Program-made: the position numbers and the translations under genes
The notes under the pieces: model-generated
What the model saw: only the letters and a program-made list of their open reading frames with translations
What the model was told of the DNA's origin: nothing
The model's database searches: none
Shown here: one piece after another, positions 1-12,700 of the stretch
How the letters are laid out: each line of letters starts with the position of its first letter
Numbering within the stretch: the stretch's first letter is position 1
From: Apostichopus japonicus
Lineage: Eukaryota > Echinodermata > Holothuroidea > Aspidochirotida > Stichopodidae
DNA length: 64,000 bases
Direction of reading: 5' to 3'
NCBI RefSeq assembly: GCF_037975245.1
Contig: NC_092583.1
Span: forward strand, 10,640,764-10,704,763

Positions 1-1301
1 TTTGGCTCGCTCAGTACTCCGTGCCTGACAAAATTTCGCCATTTCTTCTTTGGTGCTGTTTTTCTATCTTTTTCATCCTTCTTAGAAAGGTCTGCAGAAG
101 AGCTTGATTTGTCTTCCTTCTCCATGCGACATCGGTTTCTGATTTCTTCCAGAGAAGAACGGTAGTCGCTCTCCCTTGGGCGAGACCGCCTGGACCTTCC
201 GCCCCTGCCTTCCTTGTAACTGTCTATGAGATGAATCATGACACCTGGTTCCCGTGAATCCTTCCCGTCGTCACTACTCAGATCCATCAACACATCCGTT
301 TCATCTTCCAAAGTATCCACGATGACAGCGGTATTCTCTTCCTTCTCCGCCCCGGACGGATAACCCTCACAGTCAACTTCACTGGTATCCGCTGGTCTTT
401 CTTCTCGTTTGGTACTCTTCAAAAATCTCCTCGGTAAAAGGCTCAGAGACGATGAGGCTTGAACACTGGTCTTCTGTTCTGACGGTGACTCCATCTCTTC
501 ATCCGAGTCCAACTGGCCTCTCGTCTCATCTTTCACCAACTGAAAATCGGATCCAAAGGTTGCAATAGGTGCTGCGTTAGATGTGACACTTTCAACGACT
601 TTGATCACTGGCTGCTGTACCTTTGTTTCTTTCTTCACCGTCACGGCCGCCTCTTGCGTCAGTTTCGTTTGTTCCTCACTCTTGACCATCTTCTTTTTGG
701 CATCTTCATCCTCCTCCTCGTCAGAATCGTCCCCCATCTTCTTCATAGGACTGCTAACAAAGGATCTCTTCACTCCTACTTTCCATTCAAATTTCACTTT
801 GGTGGAAAACGGTGTCTTTTTACCCCCTTTCTTCTCTTCCTGCTGCTTCTTTACCCCAGCGTCATCGGAAGAAAAACCCGAAGACTCTTCCGCCTGTGGT
901 TTAGTTTCCCTCTCGGGTTTGCTCTCCATCTTGGACAACGAGAAGCGGCTTCTCTTTCTGACTGGTTCCCCCTTGCTCTCCTCTTTCTTCGTCTCCATCT
1001 CATCATCTTTCTTGCTGGAGGAAAACCTTGATGACTTCCTTCTGCCTGTTGACCTTTCGCTGGTCTCTCTGGTCTCTTCCTCAGTCTTTGACCCTCTGGA
1101 TTTCTCTTCTCGAGTTTTGGACCTCGACCTCCTTGGTACTTGAAGGTAATCTTTCTTCTCGTCAGTTTTATCTGAGCTGCCTTTCTTTCCCATGTTCAGA
1201 AGAAGTAACTTCTCAAACTCTGCCATCTCCTCTGCCAATCCCACTGCCCCCTTAGCATCATTGGAGGAGTCCCCTTTAATCCCATTTTCTTCTCCGGTTT
1301 C
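1..1301 (-). CDS. Exon 3 (partial) of the left-hand gene: long disordered Lys/Ser/Glu-rich segment
   Basis: The reverse strand is open for 433 codons with no stop and runs off the left edge. It starts after a clean acceptor, a long T run followed by TTGCTTTCAG (intron side 1302-1325), in phase 0 with exon 2. It begins ETGEENGIKGDSSNDAKG, then AEEMAEFEKLLLLNMGKKG. Basic Ser/Arg stretches follow (for example PRRSRSKTREEKSRGSK and GRRKSSRFSSSKK), then acidic runs (DDSDEEEDED, DSDEEMESPSEQ). The last part holds a more conserved-looking stretch, YRSSLEEIRNRCRMEKED, and KKKWRNFVRHGVLSEP at the edge. Codons show normal coding bias, with Lys and Glu strongly over-represented. Shorter open frames on the plus strand over 583-1255 are antisense shadows of this exon. 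Confidence 0.85.
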
Positions 1302-4300
1302 CTGAAAGCAAAAAAAAAAAAAGAAGTAGTTTTCGACCCCAGTCACATAATTTCAAAAGTGATGTCACTCTAACAGATTCGTCAACTGTTTCCTCATAGA
1401 GATAACACAGTGAGTTGAGTCCATAACTCGAATTAAGAAAATCAGTGGCAGAGAATCAACTTGAGGACTTGACCTTACCATGTAGTTACATCTCTGAAGA
1501 AATGGAGATGAAGACAACTGAGAGAGCAAGAATCTTAGTATGGGAACAATAACTTACTGTACACTTTTTTCTCACTTTTTTTAAAGCTAAAATGTTTGCA
1601 TGAACAACATGCACAGTCATTGACCCATGCCATGTAACATTCACTGGTAATTAAACACTGCCACTGGTCTTAGAGATTTTGTGATTTACAAACATGACAC
1701 TACTACTTAAATTAGGGTAATTTAATTTGCAAGTTATCAACAATTTAATCCTAGTCAGGAAACCACTGGACCAAAATTTCCTTAAAACAAATTTTTAATC
1801 CCTGAAGATAATGACATATTGGTTGGATGGTTTTGAGTACTGCACATCTCAACTGAGGAGCAGGATGTTAATATGGAGAGTTTTACTTATCAGCTGGAAT
1901 CTGCTCGAAAATAACGATCTAGACACTTTGGATGGTAGAATGAGAAGGAAGGATGGTAGCTGGTCGTAGAGGGTGCACAGTGTTTAAAGGTTACCAGGAC
2001 ATTCTAGGCACGGTAGAATGAGGGTGCTAAGGTTGTGGAGAGACAGGTAAGAGAGGAGCGAAGTAAATATGGAGAGTTTTACTTATCAGCTGGAAAGTTT
2101 TGTTAACATTCCCAGACAACTGTCATTGGTAGCCACTGGAAAACTGAAAGGGTTCATTCATTTCTCTCCCTCAAGAATATTACTATTCAAATTTAAAGCA
2201 AACACCAATCTACTCTGAACAGCTAAGACAACTGAATACGTATGTCACATTTCTAGATAAGGAATGGCAAGATGATAGATGTTTTAAAGTAAACAATATT
2301 GAAACCTTCAAAGTGTTAGGAGGTGAAATAATGGTCACTATGTTTAAATTTTGCCAAAATATTACAATTTCACTTATTGTTTTCAGTTTCTGTAAATATT
2401 TGAAGATTTTGCAAAAGAGTAATGAATCTTTGTCACTAAAACAGATTCAAACCTGTGACATCACTGATTTCAACTCTTGTTCCAACCCAAACTTTCTTGT
2501 GGCTCTTTTCAAATTGTTAATAATTTCCCAGACACTTTCCATTATTGTTTACTGTTTTGATCTATTTATTTTCGACATCCAGGAAAAAGTATTTGTGAAA
2601 TTTTTTACCAAGTTTTATGAAGATAAATGATCTGGAGGATATTAATTTTGAGGAGACTACTTTTAAAAACTTTTTACCAGCTTAATAATTAGACTGAGAA
2701 TCTCTCAACAACATTTCAAAATACTGCCCTCAACCTAGAATGACTTTTCAGTTAATCTCACACCAGGTTACCTAAGAGAAATAATGATTGCTGCCCTCTC
2801 TGTCAGTTTCTGCACACATTAGGAACACACCCCATTAGTAATTCATGCACACATTGCAGTTCAAGTGATACCAGCAAGTCTCCCTCTATTTGTGAACACA
2901 CAGATTATATTATGTCACATTCCTGGCCATCTATCTTATAACTCAAAATAAACTCCAGAGTAATTTCAGAGGATGAATTTCTACTGGCATGCATCATCAA
3001 TGTGTGGTGTGTACTGCAATACCAGAACTGCAGGAATGAAGAAAATGAGACTAGATCACAGATGTTTTACCACTTGGCTTAAAGGGAGTGAAGACTCTGC
3101 AAAAAGAAACGTCTAATGCCGGTAATCTGACCTAGTTTCGAATGAGGTGTAACAGAAGTGTTAGACACCACCATCGATCCCAGAAAATACACACACAGCT
3201 TGCTACCGTCGGTAATTAAAGACTAGTGTACAGTCAGTACATACAGCTGCGGTCAATACCCACAGCACAGTGTAGGAACTATACAACGATGGACATCTCA
3301 GGTCCAGCTAAAGATAACAAGGTATCACGTCTGCATTTCACTGTCTGCATTTTGTAGCGAAACGAACAAACCGTCACTTGCAAGCAACGGAAAGTTAACT
3401 TTTTCAGATGGCCGCACGCGGTTTAGGGCGAGTCTGCAAAGCCTTTAAAAGGGGACTCAAACCCAACCATCATCAAATAGCTTTCCATATATGACATAGA
3501 TCTTTGTGGAGAATAACTCACCCAAACAAGCTAAGAAAAATCTTGCCCTGTCGGGAAGATGCTGTAGATCAAAAGTTGTGTTGTCTCTGTGCTATCTGTG
3601 ATGTCATAGTGCCACTAGGATCTGAAAGTTGACATTTTACTTGAAATCTCTTTGGTTTTCCTTTTCATATTTCCAAGGTGGGGAATGTCAATGTTCTGTA
3701 TCTTAAATAAACTAGTGTCACACACGCGTCATCACCATCACTTCTTTTGCCTTTCGGAACAAAATCCACCATGAATTTTCCCTCTCTCAAAGTTATTTTT
3801 CTAAACTGTAGACTCATAAGGTTGCTGAAAAGCCTCAATGTACAGTAGTTTCTAGTTACCCTACCAAGGGCAGTAACATTCATCTTGCTTAAGGACAGTA
3901 AAAGTGACTATTTTTTTTTATATTTTTTTTATAGAAGACTAGTAAAGTCGGGATTTAATGAACACCAAATTTGTCAGGATAGGGGGAAATGTTTTGTTAT
4001 AATCAACACATACAGTATTTTGTTTCTGGGAGGGGTCTAAACTCATTGCTGCTACTCAACTGTTATTTCATGTCCTGAAGGGCAGGCAGTCCTCTGTGAG
4101 ACATCTGTCTCTAGATTTTGAGCATTCTCAGTGCCCAAGGAACGACTGGTAGACTGTCATACTTTTGACAGCCTGTGCTTTTTGTTTAGCCTTGTCAGAC
4201 TATAGACAATGGGATCAGCATTTGGCTAACTATGCCAGATCACAGTCACAACTCGAGTAGAGAAACTTGAGTCGACTTCACTTGAAATAGGCCCCAATGA

Positions 4301-6679
4301 AGGGTGTTTGTGAAGCCTGGGTATATATATATATATATGAATATATGATTACAAAACAGGATACATGCTTTAGGCCTACCTGCATGGAACTCAAAACATG
4401 TCTTAAATGACAGCATAAGGTTTGAGACCAATTTTAACTCATGGGAAATTTAGGGGTTTAATTTAGCCAGAAGTATCATACCAAGAGGCATACATAATAT
4501 TGACAATATTGAGCAAATAAGTTATCTGTACGCAATAGAACAAGAAAGTCTTAAAACTCAAAAAGGACAATCATGGCAAAAACGTTACGCCACTGTAAAG
4601 AGTATGTGGCCGACTCATTGATAATTATGAGAATTTGAAATTAGATTAATTTTCACCAAAGTAACTTGTAAAATATTACCACAGACTAATATAATCCGAC
4701 TGCATGTTATATCTTAGCAGGGCTGACATACCATTACATGGCAACTGGTAATATATTACACAATTAAAAGTAAAACTGAAATTTGAAGAAATTTGTTCTT
4801 CATGGCAGTTCTAGCTAGCATGTACACAAATGTAATATTACATGGACAATATTTTAGACTACCTTTGTTTTAGAGATTTCTTAATAATTCTAGCTTTGTA
4901 ACTTGTTTTCATGAAAAATCCCAATATAACTGGTATAGATATCAGCTGTTACCACTTGGCCCATTCCCTCCTCGCAACACAAACTCAGCACAAGCCCTAT
5001 GAATAACTCATACATCCACACACTACATCATGCCAAAGCTTGGCCCACAATGACATGAAATTGAAATGCATACCCTGTCCATCCCATCTATCCCCCTACC
5101 TACCCAGATTTCTAAGTGCTGCTGCCTCCAAATACTAGTAAAGTGATCTATGACCCTATGAATGCACTGTACGGTACCCCTATAGCCCTCCAAACAATAC
5201 GGTTACAGATGTACATGGAAGAGAATACAAGAAGTTACTTACTGCCAGAGGGGAATTCCTTCCAGTAGGATTAGGACTGGCTGACAGGCTGCTGCAATGA
5301 GAAAGACAAAACATGAATGGAATAATTACGACTAGGTCAATCATAAAATAGTGATTGGATTGTTAGATGAGATGCACGGTTTTAAATCTTTAAGGATAAG
5401 CAAAGATGGTAAATTACTCTGTCTAGTTACTTGAAGTATACTTTACCTTAAACAATATACTTTGTCGAGTGTTCAAGAAAAAGTGACAGAAGTTGTCTGG
5501 AGGAAGGTATAGTGAGGAAGGGAAAAGAGGGTGGGGAGGAGGAGGGTATACATCTTGTAAATTATGCTTTTGTTAACTTTAAAACTTTAAAAATTGATGA
5601 ATGGGGCTGGGTTACACTACAGTAATTCAACTGTTACAAGCTGCTCATACCTTCCATCAGTTTTCATCTCAGTGAGAAAGCTTATAAATCTGTCTTCTGG
5701 TACATATTCTCTGACTATATTATTTTTGATTTTGTGATACATTTACATCTCTGTCTCAAGTTTGTGTGTAAAAACATCTTGAATCAATCTTATCTACTTT
5801 GACACATCACTGGAGAGTTGAAGATGACACATGTCCAAGTATACAAACATATATATAAGTAAATAAACAAATATACATATATATATGTCACCAAAACAGA
5901 ACTAGCATTGTTCGAAACGGTGACAAACGCCTACAGTGGAATTACGACCTTCCTTAAAGGTTTCAAACCTCTGGACATACAATCAGCGTCCACAGCCTAG
6001 TGGTTAGGCTGTTCACATATAAAGCTGGTGGCCCGGGTTCGAATCCAGATGGAGGCTGGAAGTTTTTTTCACTGTTCTTGATTTTCCAACTCACTACAAT
6101 TTCAATTACATACATATATATATATATAGGCCTACTAATTGTCAAGTCAGTTAATGATACTTTATTCACACTACATGATGTCTATTGTCTATTGTATGTG
6201 TGAAGCTGGGTTTCATAACAATTCCATGATTTCACTTAACTACTTCAGTGCAAGGTGTGTGGATGTCCTATCTAACAACTTTCGACAAAAGATTGATCGT
6301 TACTCATAACATGAGTTCATGAGACAGCTCATTATTATTCCAGGACCTTTCTTGACTTGTTCCTTTCATTGTAATTGACTTGTTTTGTTAAGCGCCTAGA
6401 GTAGCTAGTGCTTGTTTTTCATTTGGCGCTGTATAAATCCACTGAATAATTATTATTATTAAGTCTAGATACTTGTCACCATTGGTTTTTTTTTTCTTTT
6501 CTTTAATTCTTCTTTTGTGCTCTTCAAATCCACTAAGGATTTATTTTCTTCATGTCTAACAGGTCTAGGAACACAAGCCAATGTGTTACAGTATGTCTCT
6601 GTTAAAGTATACATTACAAGAGAGTAGGCTAATGACACAGCACAATATCTATATATATCTATATATATATATATATATA

Positions 6680-6730
<51 letters not shown>

Positions 6731-9700
6731 GCAGAGTATGATACAACATACACTGAGATTCTATGGTTGTCAAAAATCATCCACCTCACCTAAATCTCTA
6801 CACAGAATATTCAACCCTGTACATCCCTGTGTGACTGTTAGCCATATATATATTTAAACATACCTGTACAATATATACACCATAGGGTGATTTACTGAAA
6901 CTAATCTCACACACACACATGCATATTGCAAGCACTGCACACTGTCAGTACAGTTGTGATCAGCACTTTCATTAAAGCCACATTGTAGAAAACTGACCTT
7001 CAAACCCTACTCAATGCCCTTGTAGAAAGCCACAACAACAGCCACACACACAGCATGGCAGTGGCTATACCACAGTGTATTAAATCAATACCTTGGCTGC
7101 GGCGCTTATGCATCACTGGCCAAGGGAGTTACAGCAGTACTTCACTGTGTGGAGAAAGACTGACAGCTGCATGTGAAGGAATTATGCCACTTCACAGTCT
7201 GTCTGTGTGTGCTTGAGTATGTGTGTGTAGTACAGAATCGTTTCCAACAGACGCTCCAGCACTGTGGGTATGTGTGTGTGTCTGTACAAACAACCATACT
7301 GTAGCATAATATGTACTGGTATAGTACATGAACTGAAATAGGAAATGCATCCCTATAGTAAGCATAGTATAACTCAGCCAGTGTGATTGCTGTAACATTG
7401 ATATCATGAATTATCTCTACAATAAAGATCCTTGCAAAAGGAGGATATAAATACTAAATGCTATATATGACAAAAAAGGTTCAGTTCATTAAATTGGAAT
7501 GACAACTTTTTCCAACATCTCTCTCCTCTGTGCTTGGCAAAATTTGTCATTTATTTCCACATGGTGAATTTGTTACTAGGTGCAAATTATACTATTATTG
7601 CAGGGAACATCATTTGATCATGGTTTTCATGACTGTACACGGGTTGAAGTGACACATCAGTCCATTTTGTTATAAACGACTGGAAAGTGCTGAAGGTCAT
7701 TTTCTCAAGCTTTAGCTAGTTAAAAATCTGATGTTAAAAAGATCACGGATTACACACCGAGTTCATGCTATCTTTCTTTATTTTTCAATTGAATAGCATA
7801 GATTGGTCTTCATCACCACCTGACCACCACACAACAAAGTATCTGGCTGGTCTAGCCTAATTTCCACTATATACATCTCTGGACCTAAAGCTGTTTGGTA
7901 TGTCATGACATCCTTAACGACAACTACAAGCTTGAAGAAAGCCAAATGTCTTTGAACAAATCCTCTGAGCTTGTTCACAAAGGAATGGCCTGTGACAATG
8001 GAACGACTTGTGACCACAAGGAATGACTTGTGACCACAAGTGAAAACTGGTCATACATACAATGTCAGTTTAACCCACTAAGCATCAGAATGACTCTGCA
8101 AACATATCGTGCAAGCTTTAACTGGTGTTAGAGGTTTACGACATTTTAAACGTCTACAGTACAGCGGGCAGGGAATAATTCAAGTGTTCAAACTTTGCGT
8201 AGCGTTTTCGGACGCTCTGAAACTGCCTCTCTCACAGAATACTTTACTTCCTACCCCCTTCCCCTCTCTTTGTCCCTCCACTGTATATCTCCTACCTCTC
8301 CTCTTCCCCTGTTGGTTTCTTTCTTTCTTCTCTCCATCCCTTATAATCCCCTTACATCCATCTCTTTGTGTTCACCATGCTCATTAACCTGTTTGTATTC
8401 TGTGCGTGTTTTTGTTCCTTCTGTTACTGTTACTTGACATTTAGCTTTTGAAGAAGATCCTGCTAGGATTGAAATGTCAGGCCAACTTACTTTTATACAT
8501 TCTCTTACACAGGCTCTCTAGTGGATAAGCAGTTTGCTAACAGTTTTATTATATTTTACTTTACTTCCTGTGTAGAAAACTGCTATACATCTTTACACTT
8601 ATATAGCAACTTGACAATTTTGTATAGCATGTTGCAAATGCAGATACTGGATACCTATTCCACAGCAGGTATATAACTGTACATACAATATCAAGAACAT
8701 AGATCTCCACAGACAAAACATTACCGTACGTGCTTTGGTTAATACTAGATATCACTTGAAAACATTACATAGTGGACTACGGCAATGCCCTTATCTAATC
8801 CTATTAAAAATATCAGAGTGTATGCAAAATGACAGAAACACAGTCTCTGAAAACTATTCAGCAGGCAAAATGATCTGTAACAGGTTGCTTCTTACATAAC
8901 TGACTATGTACAGCAGCTGCATAGAAAATAGTGTGTGTATTATGTATTGGCTTGGGAGGTTATTTCAAAGAATTTTATATTATAAATTGCGGAACAGTCT
9001 GTAGTCGTATATATTGGCTGACAACTTTCAGCTGTTTTGTGACAAATGCCAGACACATTGGAAATACTTGAAAAGTAATGAAACCGTTTGGTCTATGACT
9101 AATGACTGCATCGATAATGTATAGCCTACCACACTCAGGGATTTGTGTTGTAGATTGAGGTTCGAGTTAGACATATGAATTTCTACTAATGGACAGCAAC
9201 AAGGAAACTACATAATACAGACCATGTGTAATAAAGACCTAGCCATACAGACCTAGTCATAAGTGACAGTTGGCTCACAGACAGGAACATTACAAGGGAA
9301 CTATATGGGTCAATATATTCTCATACTAGCATATCAAACTGAATGACAAACCACCATAAAAACACAAACACTCGACAACTATCCAACAGACCTCCAATCT
9401 GGAGTAGTTTTTTTGGTAATTGAGCTTCTACAGACAACATTTTCCTTTATGAGTATGAGTAGAAGGATCTAAGCATGAGTCTAGAATGATATCCTCTGCA
9501 ATGGATTTCCCAAATGCCCTGGAAACCACTAGTTTATGATATCAGCTATATCTACAACTAGTTACTAGTTAACAAGAGATTTGGTCATCCTTTGAGTAAA
9601 TCTACCACTAGTTTCAAGAAAAAGTTAGCTAATTGTATCACAAGTTTAAGGAACTTTTAGCTGTTTCTACAAATAGTTTTACAGAATCTATAACTGTCAT

Positions 9701-12700
9701 TTGCATAAATCTACCAATAGTAAAAGAACTTCAGCAATATCTACCACTTGTTCAAGGAATTTCAACTATATCTACCACTAGTTTAAGGAACTTTAGCTAT
9801 ATCTACCACTAGTTCAAGGAACTTTAGCTATATCTACCACTAGTTTAAGGAACTTCAGCAATATCTACCACTAGTTTAAGGTGCTTCAACTATATCTACC
9901 ACTAGTTTAAGGAGCTTCAGCTATATCTACCACTAATTCAAGGAACATCAACTATATCTACCACTAGTTTAAGGAACTTTAGCTATATCTACCACTAGTT
10001 CAGGGAACTTTAGCTATATTTACCACTAGTTTAAGGAACTTCAGCAATATCTACCACTAGTTTAAGGAACTTCAACTATATCTACCACTAGTTTAAGGAG
10101 CTTCAGCTATATCTACCACTAGTTCAAGGAACTTCAACTATATTTACCACTAGTTCAAGGAACTTTAGCTATATCTACCACTAGTTCAAGGAACTTCAAC
10201 TATATTTACCACTAGTTTAAGGAACTTTAGCTATATCTACCACTAGTTCAAGAAACTTCAACTATATCTACCACTAGTAAAGGAACTGTAGCTATATCTA
10301 CCACTAGTTCAAGGAACTTCAACTATATTTACCACTAGTTTAAGGAACTTTAGCTATATCTACCACTAGTTCAAGAAACTTCAACTATATCTACCACTAG
10401 TTCAAGGAACTTTAGCTATATCTACCACTAGTTCAAGGAACTTCAGCTATATCTACCACTAGTAAAGGAACTTCAGCTATATCTACCACTAGTAAAGGAA
10501 CTTCAACTATATCTACCACTAGTAAAAGAACTTAAGCTATATCTACCACTAGTTCAAGGAACTTCAGCTATATTTACCACTAGTTCAAGGAACTTTAACT
10601 ATATCTACCAATAGTTTAAGGAACATTAGCCATATTTACCACTAGTTTTAGGAACTTCAGCAGCTGGTTTAAGGAACTTAAGCTACAGTATATCTACCAC
10701 TAGTTTAAGGAAATTTAGCTATATCTACCACTAGTTTAAGGAACTTCAGCTGGTCTTAGGATCTTTAGCTATAACTACAAGTAGTTAGAAGAGCTTCAGC
10801 TATATGTATTACTAGTTTAAGGAACATTAGCCATATTACCACTAGTTCAAGGAACTTCAGCTATATCTACCAGTAGTTTAAGGAACTTCAGCTGGTCTTA
10901 GGATCTTTAGCTATATCTACAAGTAGTTAGACGAGCTTCAGCTACATATACCACTAGTTTAAGGAACTTCAGCCATATTTACCACTAGTGTAAGGAACTT
11001 CAGCTGGTTTAAGGAACTTTAGCTATATCTACAACCAGTTAACAGGAGCTTTAGCCATCCTTTGGATAATCTACCACCAGTTTAAGGAACATCAGCTACA
11101 TATACCACTAGTTTAAGGAACTTCAGCCATATTTACCACTAGTGTAAGGAACTTCAGCTGGTTTAAGGAACTTTAGCTATATCTACAACCAGTTAACAGG
11201 AGCTTTAGCCATCCTTTGGATAATCTACCACCAGTTTAAGGAACATCAGCTACATATACCACTAGTTGAAGGAACTTCAGGGATATCTACCACTAGTTTA
11301 AGGAACTTCAGCTGGTCTTAGGATCTTTAGCTATATCTACAAGTAGTTAGACGAGCTTCAGCTACATATACCACTAGTTTAAGGAACTTCAGCCATATTT
11401 ACCACTAGTGTAAGGAACTTCAGCTGGTTTAAGGAACTTTAGCTATATCTACAACCAGTTAACAGGAGCTTTAGCCATCCTTTGGATAATCTACCACCAG
11501 TTTTAGGAACATTAGCTATATCTACAACTAGTTGAAGGAACTTTAGCTATATCTTCAACTAGTTAAAAGGTGCTTCAGCCATCCTTTGGATAATCTACTA
11601 CCAGTTTAAGGAACATTAGCTATATCTACAACTAGTTGAAGGAACTTTAGCTATATCTTCAACTAGTTAAAAGGTGCTTCAGCCATCCTTTGGATAATCT
11701 ACTACCAGTTTAAGGAACATTAGCTATATCTACCACTAGTTGAAGGAACTTCAGGGATATCTACTACTAGTTTAAGGAACTTCAGCAATATCTACCACTA
11801 GTTTAAGGAACTTCAGCTATATCTACCACTAGTTTAAGGAACTTCAGCTATATCAACCACTAGTTTAAGGAACTTCAGCTATATCTACCACTAGTTTAAG
11901 GAACTTCAGCTATATCAACCACTAGTAATAGAACTTCAACTATATCTACCACTAGCTTAAGTAACTACACCTATATGTTTAAGTAACTACACCTATATTT
12001 ACCACCAGTTTAAGCAGTTTAGCACTACACAAAGGCTGAAAACAATGTAGCAGCCAGCTATTACTGTACCTCAGACACAAATCATGAGATATGACCCCAG
12101 ACAACTAACTGAACATTATCAAATTATTACTTTAAAGAGTCTAGCACTAGTGTTCTATTAACCTGGCATCATGGGAGACTCAGGTCTGCTATGAAAGGGT
12201 GAGTGTGCTATGAGGCATGCTTTGTTCGTACAAAAGTGTCAGCAATTTACACCAAAATATTTATTTAAAAAAAAATGGCATCTCTGGGAAACTTGACGAC
12301 AGTCCGGCCGGTTGGAATCAATTCGAACACAAAGATGGATGAATCGACAGACAGCCTGCTGCAAGTACATCGATGTCGACAGTCTTCGAGTTGCTCCCTT
12401 TTCCAGGAATCTTCAGCGAATGAGACGGACAGTCTCCGATGACGACGATGACGGTGGTGGCGGTGACTCCTTGCGTCTTTTTAAAACTAATATTAACTTA
12501 GGCCTAATTGTAGTGCTGTATTTACCTTCCATATCAATTGATAGCCACATCAAACGATCACTTATGGCCACACAAGCCAACCCCCGATAGCCGTCGCTAC
12601 CACTTTATAGTTCAGCTGCCCCCGGTGCATGGCTCGAAAATCGTGTCTTAAATTCTCTGAAAATGGGAGGTTAAAGCAACCATGAAAATCCTAGATCTTT

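Noticed and set aside
583-1255. Plus-strand open frames of 75-186 codons
   Set aside because: They lie antisense to a phase-consistent minus-strand exon, and their Ser/Phe/Leu-rich content is the mirror of Glu/Lys/Ser codons.
5984-6060. Functional tRNA gene
   Set aside because: Pol III boxes are good, but the acceptor stem does not close and a SINE body with TA tail follows.
6581-6793. 70-codon frame encoding Ile/Tyr repeats
   Set aside because: Translation of a (TA)n microsatellite.
9500-12010. CRISPR-like array
   Set aside because: Units are contiguous without unique spacers, and the window is eukaryotic.
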